Shown: positions 26,559 through 39,006 of the stretch, one piece after another
Position numbering within the stretch: position 1 is the stretch's first letter
Layout of the letters: each line of letters starts with the position of its first letter
Origin: Phytoseiulus persimilis
Lineage: Eukaryota > Arthropoda > Arachnida > Mesostigmata > Phytoseiidae
Assembly (NCBI GenBank): GCA_037576195.1
Contig: CM075104.1
Coordinates: 22,646,211 to 22,710,210 of the forward strand
DNA length: 64,000 nt
Reading direction: 5' to 3'
Made by a program: the position numbers and the translations under genes
Notes under the pieces: generated by a model
What the model was told of the DNA's origin: nothing
The model's database searches: none
The model's input: only the letters and a program-made list of their open reading frames with translations

Positions 26559-27918
26559 TCAGTGCAAAACATCTGCGAGGGGAGAGAAGAAAGCGTGTTT
26601 TTGAGTATTGGTCCCGCGTTTTTCGCCGCGTCAGCATTTTCGATTATGAGGCCTTGGACGACACGAGTTTCGCTTCGCGCCTTAAACAATAGACCTTGTT
26701 GGTCGCCTCGAGGGCGGAAAGGAGCCTCGTGCACGTGCAGAGCTAAAAACTTGTGTAGACCTCTTATTCCCTTGCAAATCATGCAATGCCAACGAGCGGC
26801 GAGCCAAAAATGCCGCACCGCGCACCCCACCCAGATGCATCGTATTGTGTACATCGACGGATGGGGGGGGGGGGAGGGAGAAGCCGCGCCGAAGCTAGGC
26901 AAAAAATTGCCCCAAACGGAGCTGGCTGTCTTGAATTACGGCCGACTGCGCACGCCTGGATCTGAGTTGCACCAAAATCAGAGCCAGCGAGGCGGCGGCC
27001 CCGGCGACAGGGGCTGCCGGATGAGAAAATTCGAGAGAAGAACTTACATGGGTTGAACTGGAGACTTAGTTGGTCCCCGTGCTGCTGGAGGGCGGCCGCC
27101 AGCTTACGATAACTCTGCTCGTCTAGTAGGTGCTCGGACTCCGTGGCGGAGTTTCCGTTGAAGTCGAACACGATGTCGGGAGTCACTTCGGGCGTGGGAT
27201 ACTCTTCGGTGGGCTCCTGCTTGATTTGGATGGGAGGCATCTGCAGGCGCTCGGCGAGTATCGTTGTTGTGCTCTCGCTAGACGTCCTGGGTGAGTGAGC
27301 CGGCGACGAAATCTCGGATTTCGGTGATTGCGAGTAGTCGAAGCTGGTCTGCATCTCGGGCGAGGTCGGCGTCGCCGGCATCTGGTATTCGAACTGGGAC
27401 GTCTTCGAGTCGAGCGGCGAGAGCACCCCGTTCTCCTCGGTCAGACCAAGGATCGTCTGCAGTTCGCGGATGTATTCCACGGCGCACCGGAGGGTTTCCA
27501 CTTTGGACATCTTCTTGTTGGCGTTCTTATAGCCCTGAACGTGTTGGCGGAGAGTGTCAAACGTGCGGTTGACGTGCTGCACGCGACGGCGCTCTCGCTC
27601 GTTCCGGCGTGCTACCGACATCTTGTACTTGTTGTTCTCCTGAACCTTGGTCGTCTTTGTGGGTGAGTTCTGTAATGTCACGCGATAACGTCACGCCTCG
27701 CTCCTACACATCTGAAGGCCGGCGGGCCGTCGCTCGCGGCGAGCGAGGGCCTTGACAGGGGCCTGATTCGAAGCGATCTAAGCACTCACCAATTGGGTGG
27801 GCAGCTGAGCACTGCCGAGAACCTGCGAGGGCTGAACGGTAAGGCCCTGCTGTTGACCCGGGAAACTGCTGCAACCCGCTTTGAGCAACACTCGCGTTAT
27901 GGGCATGTCAAGTTCCAT
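26559..27918 (-). CDS. ASH: Achaete-scute family proneural bHLH transcription factor (3 coding exons)
   Basis: Coding exons on the minus strand are 27918-27790 (43 codons), 27669-27048 (207 codons plus one base) and, less certainly, 26572-26559, giving about 254 residues. The ATG at 27918 has a good context (AAAATGG) and an in-frame TAA 36 nt upstream. Donors are GTGAGT and GTAAGT; acceptors are ACATTACAG and a pyrimidine-rich CCCCTCGCAG. The bHLH lies at about residues 63-117: basic region [10 protein letters not shown] (64-73; E69 and R72 are at the usual E-box-contacting positions), then helix 1, a short loop and the family signature [10 protein letters not shown] (95-104) followed by [26 protein letters not shown] and AVEYIR closely match the ASCL1/achaete-scute group rather than atonal or twist. 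Such proteins dimerise with the E protein (Daughterless) and activate neural-precursor genes in the nucleus. Residues 127-207 hold eight SP/TP sites; IKQE (192-195) fits a sumoylation motif. The usual C-terminal LLDFTNWF/ISLWQ-like motif is absent. The family is near certain; the last four residues (YVLH) depend on the third exon. Confidence 0.93.
26573..27047 (-). other. Intron 2 of the achaete-scute gene (475 nt, probable)
   Basis: The donor is a perfect GTAAGT at 27047-27042, after the first base of a codon (phase 1). The chosen acceptor ends at 26573 and follows a long pyrimidine tract (CTTTCTTCTCTCCCCTCG), with a branch-like TACTCAA about 30 nt upstream of the AG. The intron contains a G12 homopolymer on the plus strand (26863-26874). 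Its first about 265 nt stay open in the exon 2 frame. A competing acceptor (CAACTCAG, exon from 26961) would make an 82-nt intron and a different short tail (YPGVRSRP). I prefer the distal site because its tract is far better. Confidence 0.6.
26863..26874. repeat. G12 homopolymer inside intron 2
   Basis: Twelve G on the plus strand, so C12 in the pre-mRNA of the achaete-scute gene. If the intron were retained it would encode a short proline run. Confidence 0.85.
27670..27789 (-). other. Intron 1 of the achaete-scute gene (120 nt)
   Basis: This phase-0 intron has a GTGAGT donor at 27789 and a TTACAG acceptor ending at 27670. Splicing joins an exon of exactly 43 codons to the frame that carries the bHLH. 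The pyrimidine tract is weak, and the last 26 nt are an imperfect tandem duplication (CGTGACGTTATCG then CGTGACATTACAG, 10 of 13 identical). A 7-bp-arm palindrome (CGCTCGC/GCGAGCG) lies at 27731-27745. The open frame through the acceptor starts only at a GTG, which also supports an upstream exon carrying the true ATG. Confidence 0.88.
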
Positions 27919-30416
27919 TTTCCGAGGCGTTCGTGGTAATCCGTGTGACAGTTAAACTGGCTAGCTGTGGTCTTGGTTTGGCACTACTCGCTGACGGTCT
28001 GGGGATTCGTGACTACGAACACCGGTTTTGAACCCCCTCTGTGGAGAGTGTTCGGTTTGGGTTCAGGAGAGAAGGCGAACCGGGGGTTGGGCTTCGGGCT
28101 CCAACTTTTCTCCGCTCCGGCCGGCGGAGGCACCAAGTTGATTCTTGAATTGCTGCTATTGCCGCCTGTCCGCCTGTGCTGCAGCCGTCGCCAGTACTCC
28201 CGTCGTCGTCGTCGTAGTAGAGGTCGCGTGGCCGCCAGATGCAAAACAGGCCAGTCAGTCGTATCGTGGAGGGCCCAATCAAAGATCATAAATCTGGATT
28301 TGCTCTCCGCCGTCGATCGGAGCAGATCTTCGGAGGAGGCTGTTCTGTTCCCGACAATACAGCGAACTGACACTTACTTCATTCACGACGCTTCGTCTTG
28401 GCCAGATTAAGTCATAACGATTTGCTTATCGCTCCTGCCCTCTCCGGTCGTCGCGGCGGAGACCTCAACCAAGGTCGGCACATTCATTACTCGAGGCTTT
28501 ACAAAAATCATCAGAGCTACGCAACTTCCCAGAAGGGAGGACGGCCGCCTCGGATTTGATGAGGAGCGTGATGGAAGCAACTATGGCTTCCTAGTCTTTG
28601 CATTTGAGGTTGGGGGAGTGTCCGCATGACGGCCCGGCAACTCTTAAGAGTTGTCTGCACGTGAACGACGCATTTCGTGCCTCCGACATCGGATGCAAAT
28701 TCAAGCTTTCTTCGCGGAGTCCGCTCGTCACAGGTGGTCCTCGGGGCCGAGGAGTTGAGGACGATAAGCGTGGTGGTTATCACCATTATCACAGTCATTA
28801 TGGGTATCACTTGTTCGAATGTTTGCTTTTCGATCGCTTCGGGCGGAAACGAGTCTCAAGATTCCGTGACTCGAGCGGAATCGTTTCAGTCGAGTGCTCA
28901 GCGGCTACGAGTTCGGATGAGCTTTCACCGAACCGCTCCTCCGATCCGGAACATTCGAATACCCCACGTGACTCACGAGGAGAAAGGACAGCCTCCTGGG
29001 TGTCCTGACCGGGTTCGGAGCTTGGTGCCGGAATCCCTCCTGAAATCGACTGAGTGCCTGGGTGAAACCTCCAGGCTCCTAAAAATATGCTTCTCATTGG
29101 AACGAAAGCAATTCTCGTCGTTGAAATTGTCCTGGCCTAGGACGGACCCAGTCCCAAACTATTTTGTCGTTGGTTTGAGGGAGGACCATGCCCCAGGAAG
29201 CGATCTCTCGATGACTCGGTGACACAAACAGAGGGTCAGGGCAGGCAAGGAAAGATAAAAAACGCCGAACGCTCTCGCAAATCCCTTGAGTGTTATGAGG
29301 AAAAACGCCGTGTTCCCTTTTGCCTCCTCGCCGACGGGAGGGAGTCACGCAAAAACCAACAGAGAAATCAGAGCGCGTATGGCCATCGACGAGTGCCGTG
29401 CGATGAGCTCGCTGTTTGTTTATTCCTCACTTGATCAGATTGTATTCCGGGCCGTATGCCATCGTGCCGAGGTCTCAGGTGACCTCATTAAGAAAGTTTT
29501 GGATTGCTTTCGCCACGCTGCTGCCGAGGATGATGGCGGAACGTTTTTAGACCCCTGCTGAACTTCCAGCGAAACTTCTCTCGCTGCAAGTTGCTGACTG
29601 TCCTGATCGGGGCGGCCTACTGGAAGCGTACGGGCACCGGCTACAGAGCTTCGACTCGGAAGATGGTGGCTAGCGACCCATCGACTCAGACAGTTTGTCG
29701 TGCATATGATAAGTACGATGCGATAGGCTGTTCTAGTGCAAAAGCGTATTGGGTTTCTTTGGTGCGTACCCGATCAATAAATCAATCTTCAGCTGGCAAG
29801 CGACAGACGACTTGTCCACCAGTTTCTGCAACGTGGTCGTCCGACTCGCACGCACTCATACCACACTATGAATGTAGTGTGTACATAAGCGCAGCCTTGA
29901 GAAGAACACCGGCTCGCTTGCTCTCCAGTTCGGTCGGCGGAACGGTCGGTCGGTCACAATGGTCCCGTATGTTACTTCTTTTCGCTCGCAGATCAGATAT
30001 GTTGATCAACCTGTCCGTCCATATGTCACTATCGTGATCTGTAATCTTCGATCACTTCTCGAGGGCCAACCTTCAATTTCTCTCGGATTTATCACAAACA
30101 CGCGATCGTCGTTGTCGTCTTTTTCCGTCCTCCAGTATCTTCTTGAGTGATTCCAGTGTCCCACGTCACTCGGGAGTGGGCTCGATGAACTGTCATCGAC
30201 GCTGTCGCCGTTCTCGTCGCTGATCGCGATGTGGCAACGACGGTCCGTATTTGTCGTCGTCGCCATAGTCCTCCTCGTCGTCGTCTACTTCAACGTGGCC
30301 GAGGATCGACTTCATTAGCTTCGCGGGAGGTCGTTTGCTCAGTCTTTTGGTGCTCGTTCTCTGTCCGCGAGGCAGAAAACTGTTTGATCACCGGCAATGA
30401 ATAACTCGTTCGATTC

Positions 30417-30453
30417 GCCGCCGCTGCCGCCGCCGCCGTCGTCTCCTCCTCCC
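30417..30453. repeat. GCC/TCC triplet repeat
   Basis: GCC units pass into GTC and TCC units over about 37 bp. Nothing supports its being coding. Confidence 0.75.
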
Positions 30454-32067
30454 GATAGGTATAACGGGTTGAGCGGTTTTCATTCAATGAGTCAAAGGAG
30501 GGACAGGGTATGTGAGAGAGAGAGAGAGGGGAGCCTAAAGAACTCGGAAGAGACGAGTTTTAGCCACGCTGTTTGATTTCTTTATTTGATTTTGATTCGG
30601 TTTGCTCCGCCGGTTTCAAACAGAAAGCCATTTCGGCGACAGCGAACCGAACTGCCTCTTCGTCCTCTGTTTGGGAGGATGGCCCGCGAGCTGGTCGGCG
30701 GACCGGTCGCTGGCCCGACTCGGTTGTGGAGAGCCTCCGAGACCACCAGCCCGCGGCCCTGCCCACAAGCTCGAGTCGATCAGGAATAGATCCTGCGATT
30801 CCCGATTGGCTCGCAGCATTTCGCAGCGAGGTCGATTCAAACTTCCTCGTTTGGACCATGATGTCTCAGACCAGCTCCGCTGGGAATTCTAGGTTCAGGT
30901 TTCTTCTGAGAGTTCCTGCGTCCGGAAAAGCGTCCTCCCGGAATCGGATTCCGAGGTCTCGGTCGGTCCATTAAATTGATTAGATGCTGTCAGTGATTAT
31001 ATTCGCTCCGTGCATACATCGAGGACACCGCTACGCACAAGGGTCGATTCCCTGATTGATTGTCGGTTTCGCGACGGAGGCTTTTCTGCTTGACACGGCT
31101 GTTCCGGGTGCTCTTGAACAAATAGTCCGTTTTCGCCCTTCCGTGAAACCCCTCCATAATCAACTTTCTGGTGTTTGTCAGATGTCCCAGGGGTTTGGGT
31201 GCACACCGACGTCGACGGCGGGTACGGCTGTCCGCCTCTATTTATTTTATTGTGACGTTTCCACTTTGCGTGCGTGATGACTGACTCATCACGAGTCGAT
31301 CGCAGCAGCCTCGTGACATCGAGCAGAAGGATTTTCCCGCAGCAATCGAACTCTCGGAATTCATGAAGGGGATGCGGGGTTTCTGTGAAGCTTGTCGGAG
31401 GTTTCGTTGCAAACAGAGAACGTGAACGAGGAAACATCGAGCGGACTCCGCTCCGGAACCCTGTCATTATGGAGCTTCCTCTCTCTATCTCGGATTCCTG
31501 GCTCTCGGTTATCAGTTCTTTCGGGAACTCCTGGAACGTGTAATCAACATCCGCAACGGCTCGAATAAAACCAGTTCGGGAGAGAGCTTGAATTATACGA
31601 AGAATCCACTCATTCTACGCATCATGACCTCGCATGACGAGCTTGCTGCGCTCGGAAAACCGAATTTCCCACCGACAGGAGTCGATCTGGGTTGGGAGAG
31701 AGATTCACCCTTGCCGCACAGAAAACGATGCGATACCACATGAGTATGTTTTTTACGCGACCTTGCTTTCCCTCCACGCCTACCTCCTACAACTCTTCCG
31801 CTGAAGGACGCTCCTGTTTGTTTATTGTTCAGCTTTTGCCATTGTTGCTGTTTCCGCCGGAGCTGCATTTCCCGCGTCTTTGTCGTTTCTCGATTCGGTA
31901 CGGAGCAGCACGTACCATTCGACTACGGAGCGATTCAATAAAGAATATATTTGAGCTCGGATCGCATTTTCATCCGTATCTCCATTAAAATCGGGCGATA
32001 TCTCAACAAAGTCATGCAAAGCACCGTCTACGTCTCCCTTCAGGAGTATGCAGATTCGCCTCGGGCT

Positions 32068-32068
<1 letters not shown>

Positions 32069-32094
<26 letters not shown>
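32069..32094. repeat. (GA)13 microsatellite
   Basis: Twenty-six bases of perfect GA, the longest dinucleotide repeat in the window. Confidence 0.92.
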
Positions 32095-32099
<5 letters not shown>

Positions 32100-34369
32100 G
32101 AGAAGGGAAGACAGGAAGAGCCGGTGATAGTCCCCCGCTATCGGAAGGAGTATCGGAATAGTGTTCTGATGGACCTCCTCGGCATGCACTGCACCGGAGG
32201 AAGAATCACCATGAAATTCGAATTTGGCGGGAAGGAGGAACGAAGACTTCAAGGACCCCGTCGCCGCCTCGGTAGACCGTTGGGGAGGCGTTCGCGGCCG
32301 GTGGTCAAACGGCGTTTCGGGATCTCGGTGATTCATTATGGTGCTGAATTATTCATAATTCGCACTCAATGAGGGCATCAGAATGTTTTTTCCTCACCTT
32401 AGCGAAGCCGACTAATCTAATAACGATTTGCTGAGCCCGTATAGACAGGGAAGGAACGGAAGGTGCGACCTCTCGACGCTCGTTGACTCGGAGCCCTTAA
32501 GCTTCAGTAAACATTGACTTTTCAGCTCCGAGAGCGACGCCGTCGGAGGCAGATTTGATCTTTGTCTTCAACGGGTCCGGCCTACTACTGACCGTTGACT
32601 GAGCCGAGTGAGAACTCTCTCACCGATGAGCAGCCCTCGACCGCGTCAACCGCGACCGAACAGCCCGCTGATGCTCGGTGATAATGGACGAGTTAATGAA
32701 GTGCAATTTCTCGGATTGAAGAGATCGTAAACGGAGCGAACCGCGTTAGACGCAGGCCGCTCAAGGTGGCCGTCCCGCCAGACATCGAGAGGGAGAGAGC
32801 GAGCAAGCGGTCGAGACAAGGTGAAAACAGAGATTCGATCTTTTCATAGAAAAACCTCAGGGTGGCGCAAGTGTTGAAAGCCGGCGAACGGTCGATCACC
32901 TCGACGTAATCCTCTCTCGGCCTTTGTCGACGCTTTTTTTTTTCGCGTAGTCCACGAGAGTCACGCGAGCGCGACGGAGACCGCTCCACGCTGTGTGTGC
33001 CCGAATCCTGTCCGGAATCCCTTCCGGGCCTTCAGAAGCGCTCCTTCGGGTTTTTTCCTCGTCTTATCCCCTGCCTACCTGGAGTCGATTTCCTCCGCGA
33101 AGTTCGCATCCGTCCATGCGGGAGTCTGCCCCGCTTCCCGCAGAGAAGTGAACAAATCTGGAAATTCATTCGGAAACTCCCCGATATTCCCGGCGCGGTC
33201 GATGCAACGTCCAGAAACGGACTTATCGATGTTTGTAGGATCCACCGCATCCTCAAATGGAATCGCAGCTCAAGAGCGGCTCAGCGAGGCCAATTCACAC
33301 CAAAGCCTGCCTTAATGAAGATAAGTCTCTCATAACTTTCTCTGGGAAATCTCGTAAAATTTATTCGCCTCCTTCAGACTGAGTTCACTAAGCAGCAGCG
33401 GTAGTGGTCCCAACATCATCCTCGTCGTCGTTTGTCTCCAGCACGAGATTAACCCGTCTCTTGTCTGTCTCATAGTGCAGACATCCGGCTCCAGTGTTTG
33501 GTGATCCGAACGCCAAGGCTTGGGAACTTGAACGGCCGGAGAACTTAGGCCAAAGCCTCAGTTTGTCGATTGAGGTCGGATGCAGTTCACGTTGAGCTCG
33601 GTCGCTGCGTCCCGTCCGAGGAGTTGACCAAACGAACCGCTCGAGGAGCTCAAACCCCGGTTGGACGGTTGCCTGTCCAAACTATCTCAGAAGTCAGCCG
33701 ACTGTTGAGCACACAAACAGTCTTCGACCGGAGCCCCTTGGCCGCGGCTCGAGCTAGAGGTAGTTCGCATAAAATTTATGTGAAGACTTCTTCGTTCCGG
33801 ACTGGATATGAGTTTCCGGCTTTTCCCGTCGGCGCTTCCGTGGTCGTTTGACGATGGTTTGCAGCGATATCGGATTGGCGAGGGAGAGTCGGGGGAATGC
33901 GCTTGGAAGATCAACCGCATCCTCCGGGTCCAACTGTATTTTCCTGCTGCTTCTGAACGAGATTGAATCAATGGTTTTGATAGCGGAAAGCAATCAGCCG
34001 TCTGCGCAGTTGAAGCGGCCGCCCGCAGTATGTCTCGACAGCGATTGAATTTCCTTTGGCGTCTTTTTTTCCTGGCGACTGAAAATTTTATCCCCGTTCT
34101 CCCCCATCCTCCCCCGGCGGACGCCCAGCGATGAATGGAGACCGCCGAGGCGAAGAAGCACGGGAAATCCCTTCGAAGATTTCGAACCTCTCGCAGTTCG
34201 GTCGATCGAGCGGAGTAGCACACGTGTTGCAGGTCCTACTCGCTCTCCAAGCTTGGTCCTCGGAGGACCGGGAGGACTCGAGAGGGAGCCTGGCCAGGTT
34301 TAGCTCAGGTCAGAAGCTGAATGAAGGTTACAGGAGGAGAATCGCTAGTGAGCGGAGAGGATCCGCGCC

Positions 34370-34385
34370 GAGAGAGAGAGAGAGA
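34370..34385. repeat. (GA)8 microsatellite
   Basis: Sixteen bases of perfect GA. Confidence 0.85.
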
Positions 34386-37300
34386 ACGACTTCAGAACTT
34401 TTGTGTCGCATAAGATTCAGCGACTGAGCAACTAACTTTTCAGGAAGTGGCGGCACAGCCACCACTGACAACAACAGTGGAAAGCCGCCGCTCGGTTGGT
34501 CCTCAAGCGAACGCAGTCAGTATTCCCCAAGCCACGCGAAAGTCCAGGAGCGAGGCAAAATTCTCTGCAGTTGTGCCGCCGCTGCAGCTCGTGCTGCCTG
34601 GATGGCTCCCCCGGGAGAGTCAAGTGGAACAACAGCCACATCGAGCATATTTGTCTGTTTCGTTGCTTCTTCTCCCTGCCTGTCTGCTACCCCGACCATG
34701 TGTGGGGGCTGCTCTAGCTTAAACACACCCAAACTCGGAGCACGCAAACTAACACAGCGAGCTCCACCTAGAACAATACGACGCGGAGTCAGAGCTCGGA
34801 TTTCGCTCTCGGGGCCGTTCGAAAAATCGCGTATCGACGGAGTTTAGCGGCTCCCTGCTCGCTACCCACAACAACCGTGTAAAGCAACCCGCTGAACTAC
34901 GGAGGCTGAAAATAATCGAAACTCATGCTGCTGAGTGGACCCACGAGGTGAACTCCTAGGCGATCCCCGCATCTAGAATGCAGGACGAGGCGACGCGGAA
35001 GACCCCGGCTCAGGCTATCGGCTCGTTCGCCGGTGATGTCGTTGTTATCGTTGTCAAGCAACGTTCACCATTAGGTTATTAGCCATCAGGCCGCAACTCG
35101 GAGCCACGGCGGACCGAATTGCCGGAAGATCCCCCGTAGCCGCTGATTCCGGGGGACGCTTCAGACATGGATGTTGACGGTTGGGTACGTTCATTGACGT
35201 TTGACGAGTGTCGGACATCTCATACCTAACGAGAACGAGCGTCTCAATTCTACTTTCTCCCGTGGCTGTCAAAGGCGGCAGACAGACAGAGCAACGGATC
35301 AAGTGGACGTCTGCGAATTCGTCGACGACGAGAAGTCGAATCGAGATGGGTGCTACCGGTCTTTCGGCGTTTGAAATGAGAGGACGCCCTTTCGACGACG
35401 ACGACGTCAGCCGCGGCAGATACGAACATCTCGCAGACTTTGACAACGAACTGATTGAGTCTGGCTGGGTTTTGAGTAGAAGTTTTGACTGCTGATGAAG
35501 ACCGCCATCAACTCGAGCGGCGCGTCTGAGGAAACGAATCGTCAACCTCATTGGAACTATTCTCGTTGGTCCGTTCCATCAATCGGCCCCGAAAGCGACA
35601 GCCAGTAGCAAACTCATCCCGGAATGTGTTGTACTTCATGCACCCCGTGCCATCGCCGTCAAGCAAAGCGAGCAGCGCGAGTGTCGTTGATGTTTTTCGG
35701 TGTTGTTGCTGTCATGGTTGATTTCATTATCACTTGGGGGAGCGTTCGGGATCGGGTGTCGTGTGGTGAATGTGGAATCTATTTGGCCAATTGCTGAGTT
35801 TGTTTACAGGTCACAATGCCCTCTACGAGACATTGTGCCGTCATGCCTCGTTGCGCTCACTGAGCAGGAACATCAGAAGCCGGCAGTCAATTCATAACGT
35901 TGTGCATCCCGAATGCTGCGTGACACAATGTCCGATCGTTTGCATTGCAAATTTCTCTCCGCGAGGAAGTTCTCAAGGAGCGCCGCTGCGTTGCGCAAGC
36001 CCAGCCGAACAGAACAAGCTTTCACCTGCCAGCGCATCATCTAGTGCGACAACATGATTTGAAGCTGAATAATTCGGATGGGCGAATTGCCTCGGAATTC
36101 GGATTTCGGGCGGTTCCAGAATGCTCCTCTTCCTCCAAAGCAGGAGCTTTTTGGAGAGGAGTCCACGGCCACTGGTTGACATCCCGACTCCCCTCTCCAG
36201 GCTCGATTCCGCGAAGGCGTTCGGTTGATACATCTCAGCGAAAATCCCTCCTGGTGGAGATCAAAGAGTAAATTAATACGTATTGACAGAACAGAGAAAG
36301 TTCTCCTCCGCTTTCAATCTTGACTCGATCCAAGCGTCGCTAGCCGAGCTTAATTGGGATTGATTCTCCACAAATCGGATCGGTTCTAATCGATGTACGG
36401 GTCGCACGTGAGAAACGCTGCAGATGAACGCATTGCAGCGTCTTCGAGCGAAAAAAAACTACTGAGGTCTCTGAGGTGGAGATGGTACAGGTCGCCGATT
36501 CCACTCGATCAGCGAGTGGTGAGAGCTCTCCTCCATGAGAGGAATTATGAACCCCCGAATTTCGAGCGTTGAGACTGTCGACAGGATTTCCCCACAGTTC
36601 GTTCACCGCAACAGTGATTCAGCAGGATCACGTGCTCGCTACGGTCAATGCAGACTCGATTCCATGCGTTTGCTGTCGTCAGTTTGCCGTATGTGGGGTA
36701 CCTGTGATCGGTCTCTTCTCCCGCTCCCTCATTCTAGTTTTTTTTTTTTCGTTTTTCACTGACGGCGACAGTGATCACGGCAAGAGGTGATCCCACTTCA
36801 CAGTCAGGGGATCATGACAGCGATCCGATCAAGTGATGTCTCTATTGCGAGGGCGGGTCTGCGGACGGTCACGGACGATCACCGTCGGTCCTGGTTCTGA
36901 CTTCGGTGATACTGCAGCTGCCAATGCAGTTTCTCGGTCAGCTGGACTCGATCGGGTTTGCCAAGCGGCGACCATTTAAAGGATGAACGTGTTCTGCCGC
37001 GGTCGGACGAAGCGTCACCACAGTCGACGCGACGAGTTTCATTATCAACGAGACGGCAAACTAAGTGAGCAAGAGCCTCGACTTCCATGGCGCAACATCG
37101 TCGACCAAGAGCAAGATCCGAAGAGCGGGATTGGTTTTGGCAGGAACGAGGCGAGATTCCGCGATGAAAGGCAGTCGGATGTCCTCATCAAATCAGACGT
37201 CGACGACGACGACCAGAGGGAAGCCTTTGAGCCCAATCTCAAAACAGTGTCAACCGTGTGACGAGACACAGGGGAGGTCTCGGCCTGCGTCCGCCTTTAT

Positions 37301-38987
37301 GGGGTTTCGAGGTTGTCTATCGCCTGCGCTGTCGATCCGGCTCAGCAGCCAGGCAGGTTGGCGAGCGAGCCTAATCGGAATGACACCAGTGGTCGAATCA
37401 GCAGATTCCGTGGTGAATGACTGTTTGGACAAGAGCTGGTCAACATTTGGGCCAACAGTGGGACGGACAGGCATTGGGAGCACGAGTTCCTGTAGTTTTT
37501 TGTGACGCGCTCGCTCATGTACCCTTTTGAGACAAGCGGAACCGGCGAGCACTTCTTGAGCAGATCGCCAAGTTTCCGATCGAAAGTTCCGGAACGACGT
37601 AGTCGAGTCAACGAGCGACTGTTCTCGCTCGACTCGTCGCTTCTTTTCCCTTATCAATAAGAGTTCTTATCGGAGGGACGCGGCAACGTAGTTATCAAGA
37701 GTCCTCTCGGAAGAGAAATCTCCGCGTTGGGTGCCTGGCGAGCTGGTCGGCAGGACGACCGACACACTAGCTGCTTGTTACTCCATGGAAAGAAACAGAC
37801 CTCGTCGCAGTCAACAGAACCCCCACAAAACTGATATCGCTCGCTTGCCTGCCCGCTTGTCGGCCGACCGGCCAACCAACCGACCGACCAGTTACTGGCG
37901 GCCTGGTTCCATGACTGCTTTTCGTTGTTTATACCCGAAGACGAGGGAAATCAAAATGGAACCCTTTGAACGGTGCCCCCTGCTGCCCGGATTGGGTTAC
38001 GAGACACCGACGACATGCACCAGAACGGCGACACCGGTTTGGGTGACCGAGCTGCGGAGCTCGAGGAAACGCTGCGGGACGCCCCACCTCGAGCACACAA
38101 TGCTCGAATGTTTGGTTACGATTGTCATCGCACACTACAGAACTACTGACGCAGAGACAACGCGCGGGGAGCTCACGTCTGCATTGCAAACAATCAACCG
38201 AGCAAAACTGTCTCAGTAGCTCGTCACTTCTGCTCGCTGAAACAACGTCGTTCAGCTCCGTCTCTGATGTCGTAAATTCCGGTACGGAGTTAGCCGGTAC
38301 GATTCGGGGCCTGACGGGGCGTCCCAACGAAAACGTGTCCGACGGCGAGTGCGTCAATTGGACGTTGCACCGTCTCCGGAGTCCATCTGAGCGTTCGGAG
38401 TTTGCGTCCCGTCAGTTTTGTCCGAGTTGCCAGCCGCCGCCGAAACAATCGCCGAGTCAACGACTTGTTGTCATGAAGGAAACGGTCGGGGGGCGACGAA
38501 CATTCTGGGCCTGTCACAAATACACGAACAAACAGGCAAGCAAACAAACACTCATACCGGGCTGCAGTGCAGTTTCGAGGACAGGAGAAGAATTCGCGGC
38601 AGAGCCAACGAAAAAGAGTCTCCTCGGCTTTAATTGAATTGCCTCCTTCTGTCTGCTCTATTGCAGATGGCGCGGCTGAGGAACGCGGGGTTAAACAACA
38701 ACGGCGATGACGACAGAGACTTCTTGGAAGGTCGCTTGCCCGAGGCAAAAATTTCACCCGCTCCATCGCGATCTTTCCGCAACTTTCCCCGCGCGACTCC
38801 GACTCGGCCGTGCGCGTTCTCCCTCTTCCCGCAGCGCGGGGGCCGACGTGTGTCAATCGCAGCCTGGATCATCTTCGCAGCATCTGAGATGCGATTCTCT
38901 CCGAACAAGTGACTCCATCGAAACAGCAGCCTGTCCTGATTTCTTAGGGTGAAGGATGTCGTTCGGTGATGTGTCAGGCGCTACCTA

Positions 38988-39006
38988 GCCGCCGCCGCCG
39001 CCGCCG
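38988..39006. repeat. (GCC)6 triplet repeat
   Basis: Six GCC units in non-coding sequence. Confidence 0.85.

Noticed and set aside
26779-27681. Reading the achaete-scute exon as an intronless 300-codon gene starting at 27681.
   Set aside because: The first codon is GTG, a perfect acceptor and donor flank the bHLH exon, and an upstream ATG exon of exactly 43 codons joins in frame. The 50-residue tail after the GTAAGT donor begins RIFSSG and runs into a homopolymer-encoded proline run.
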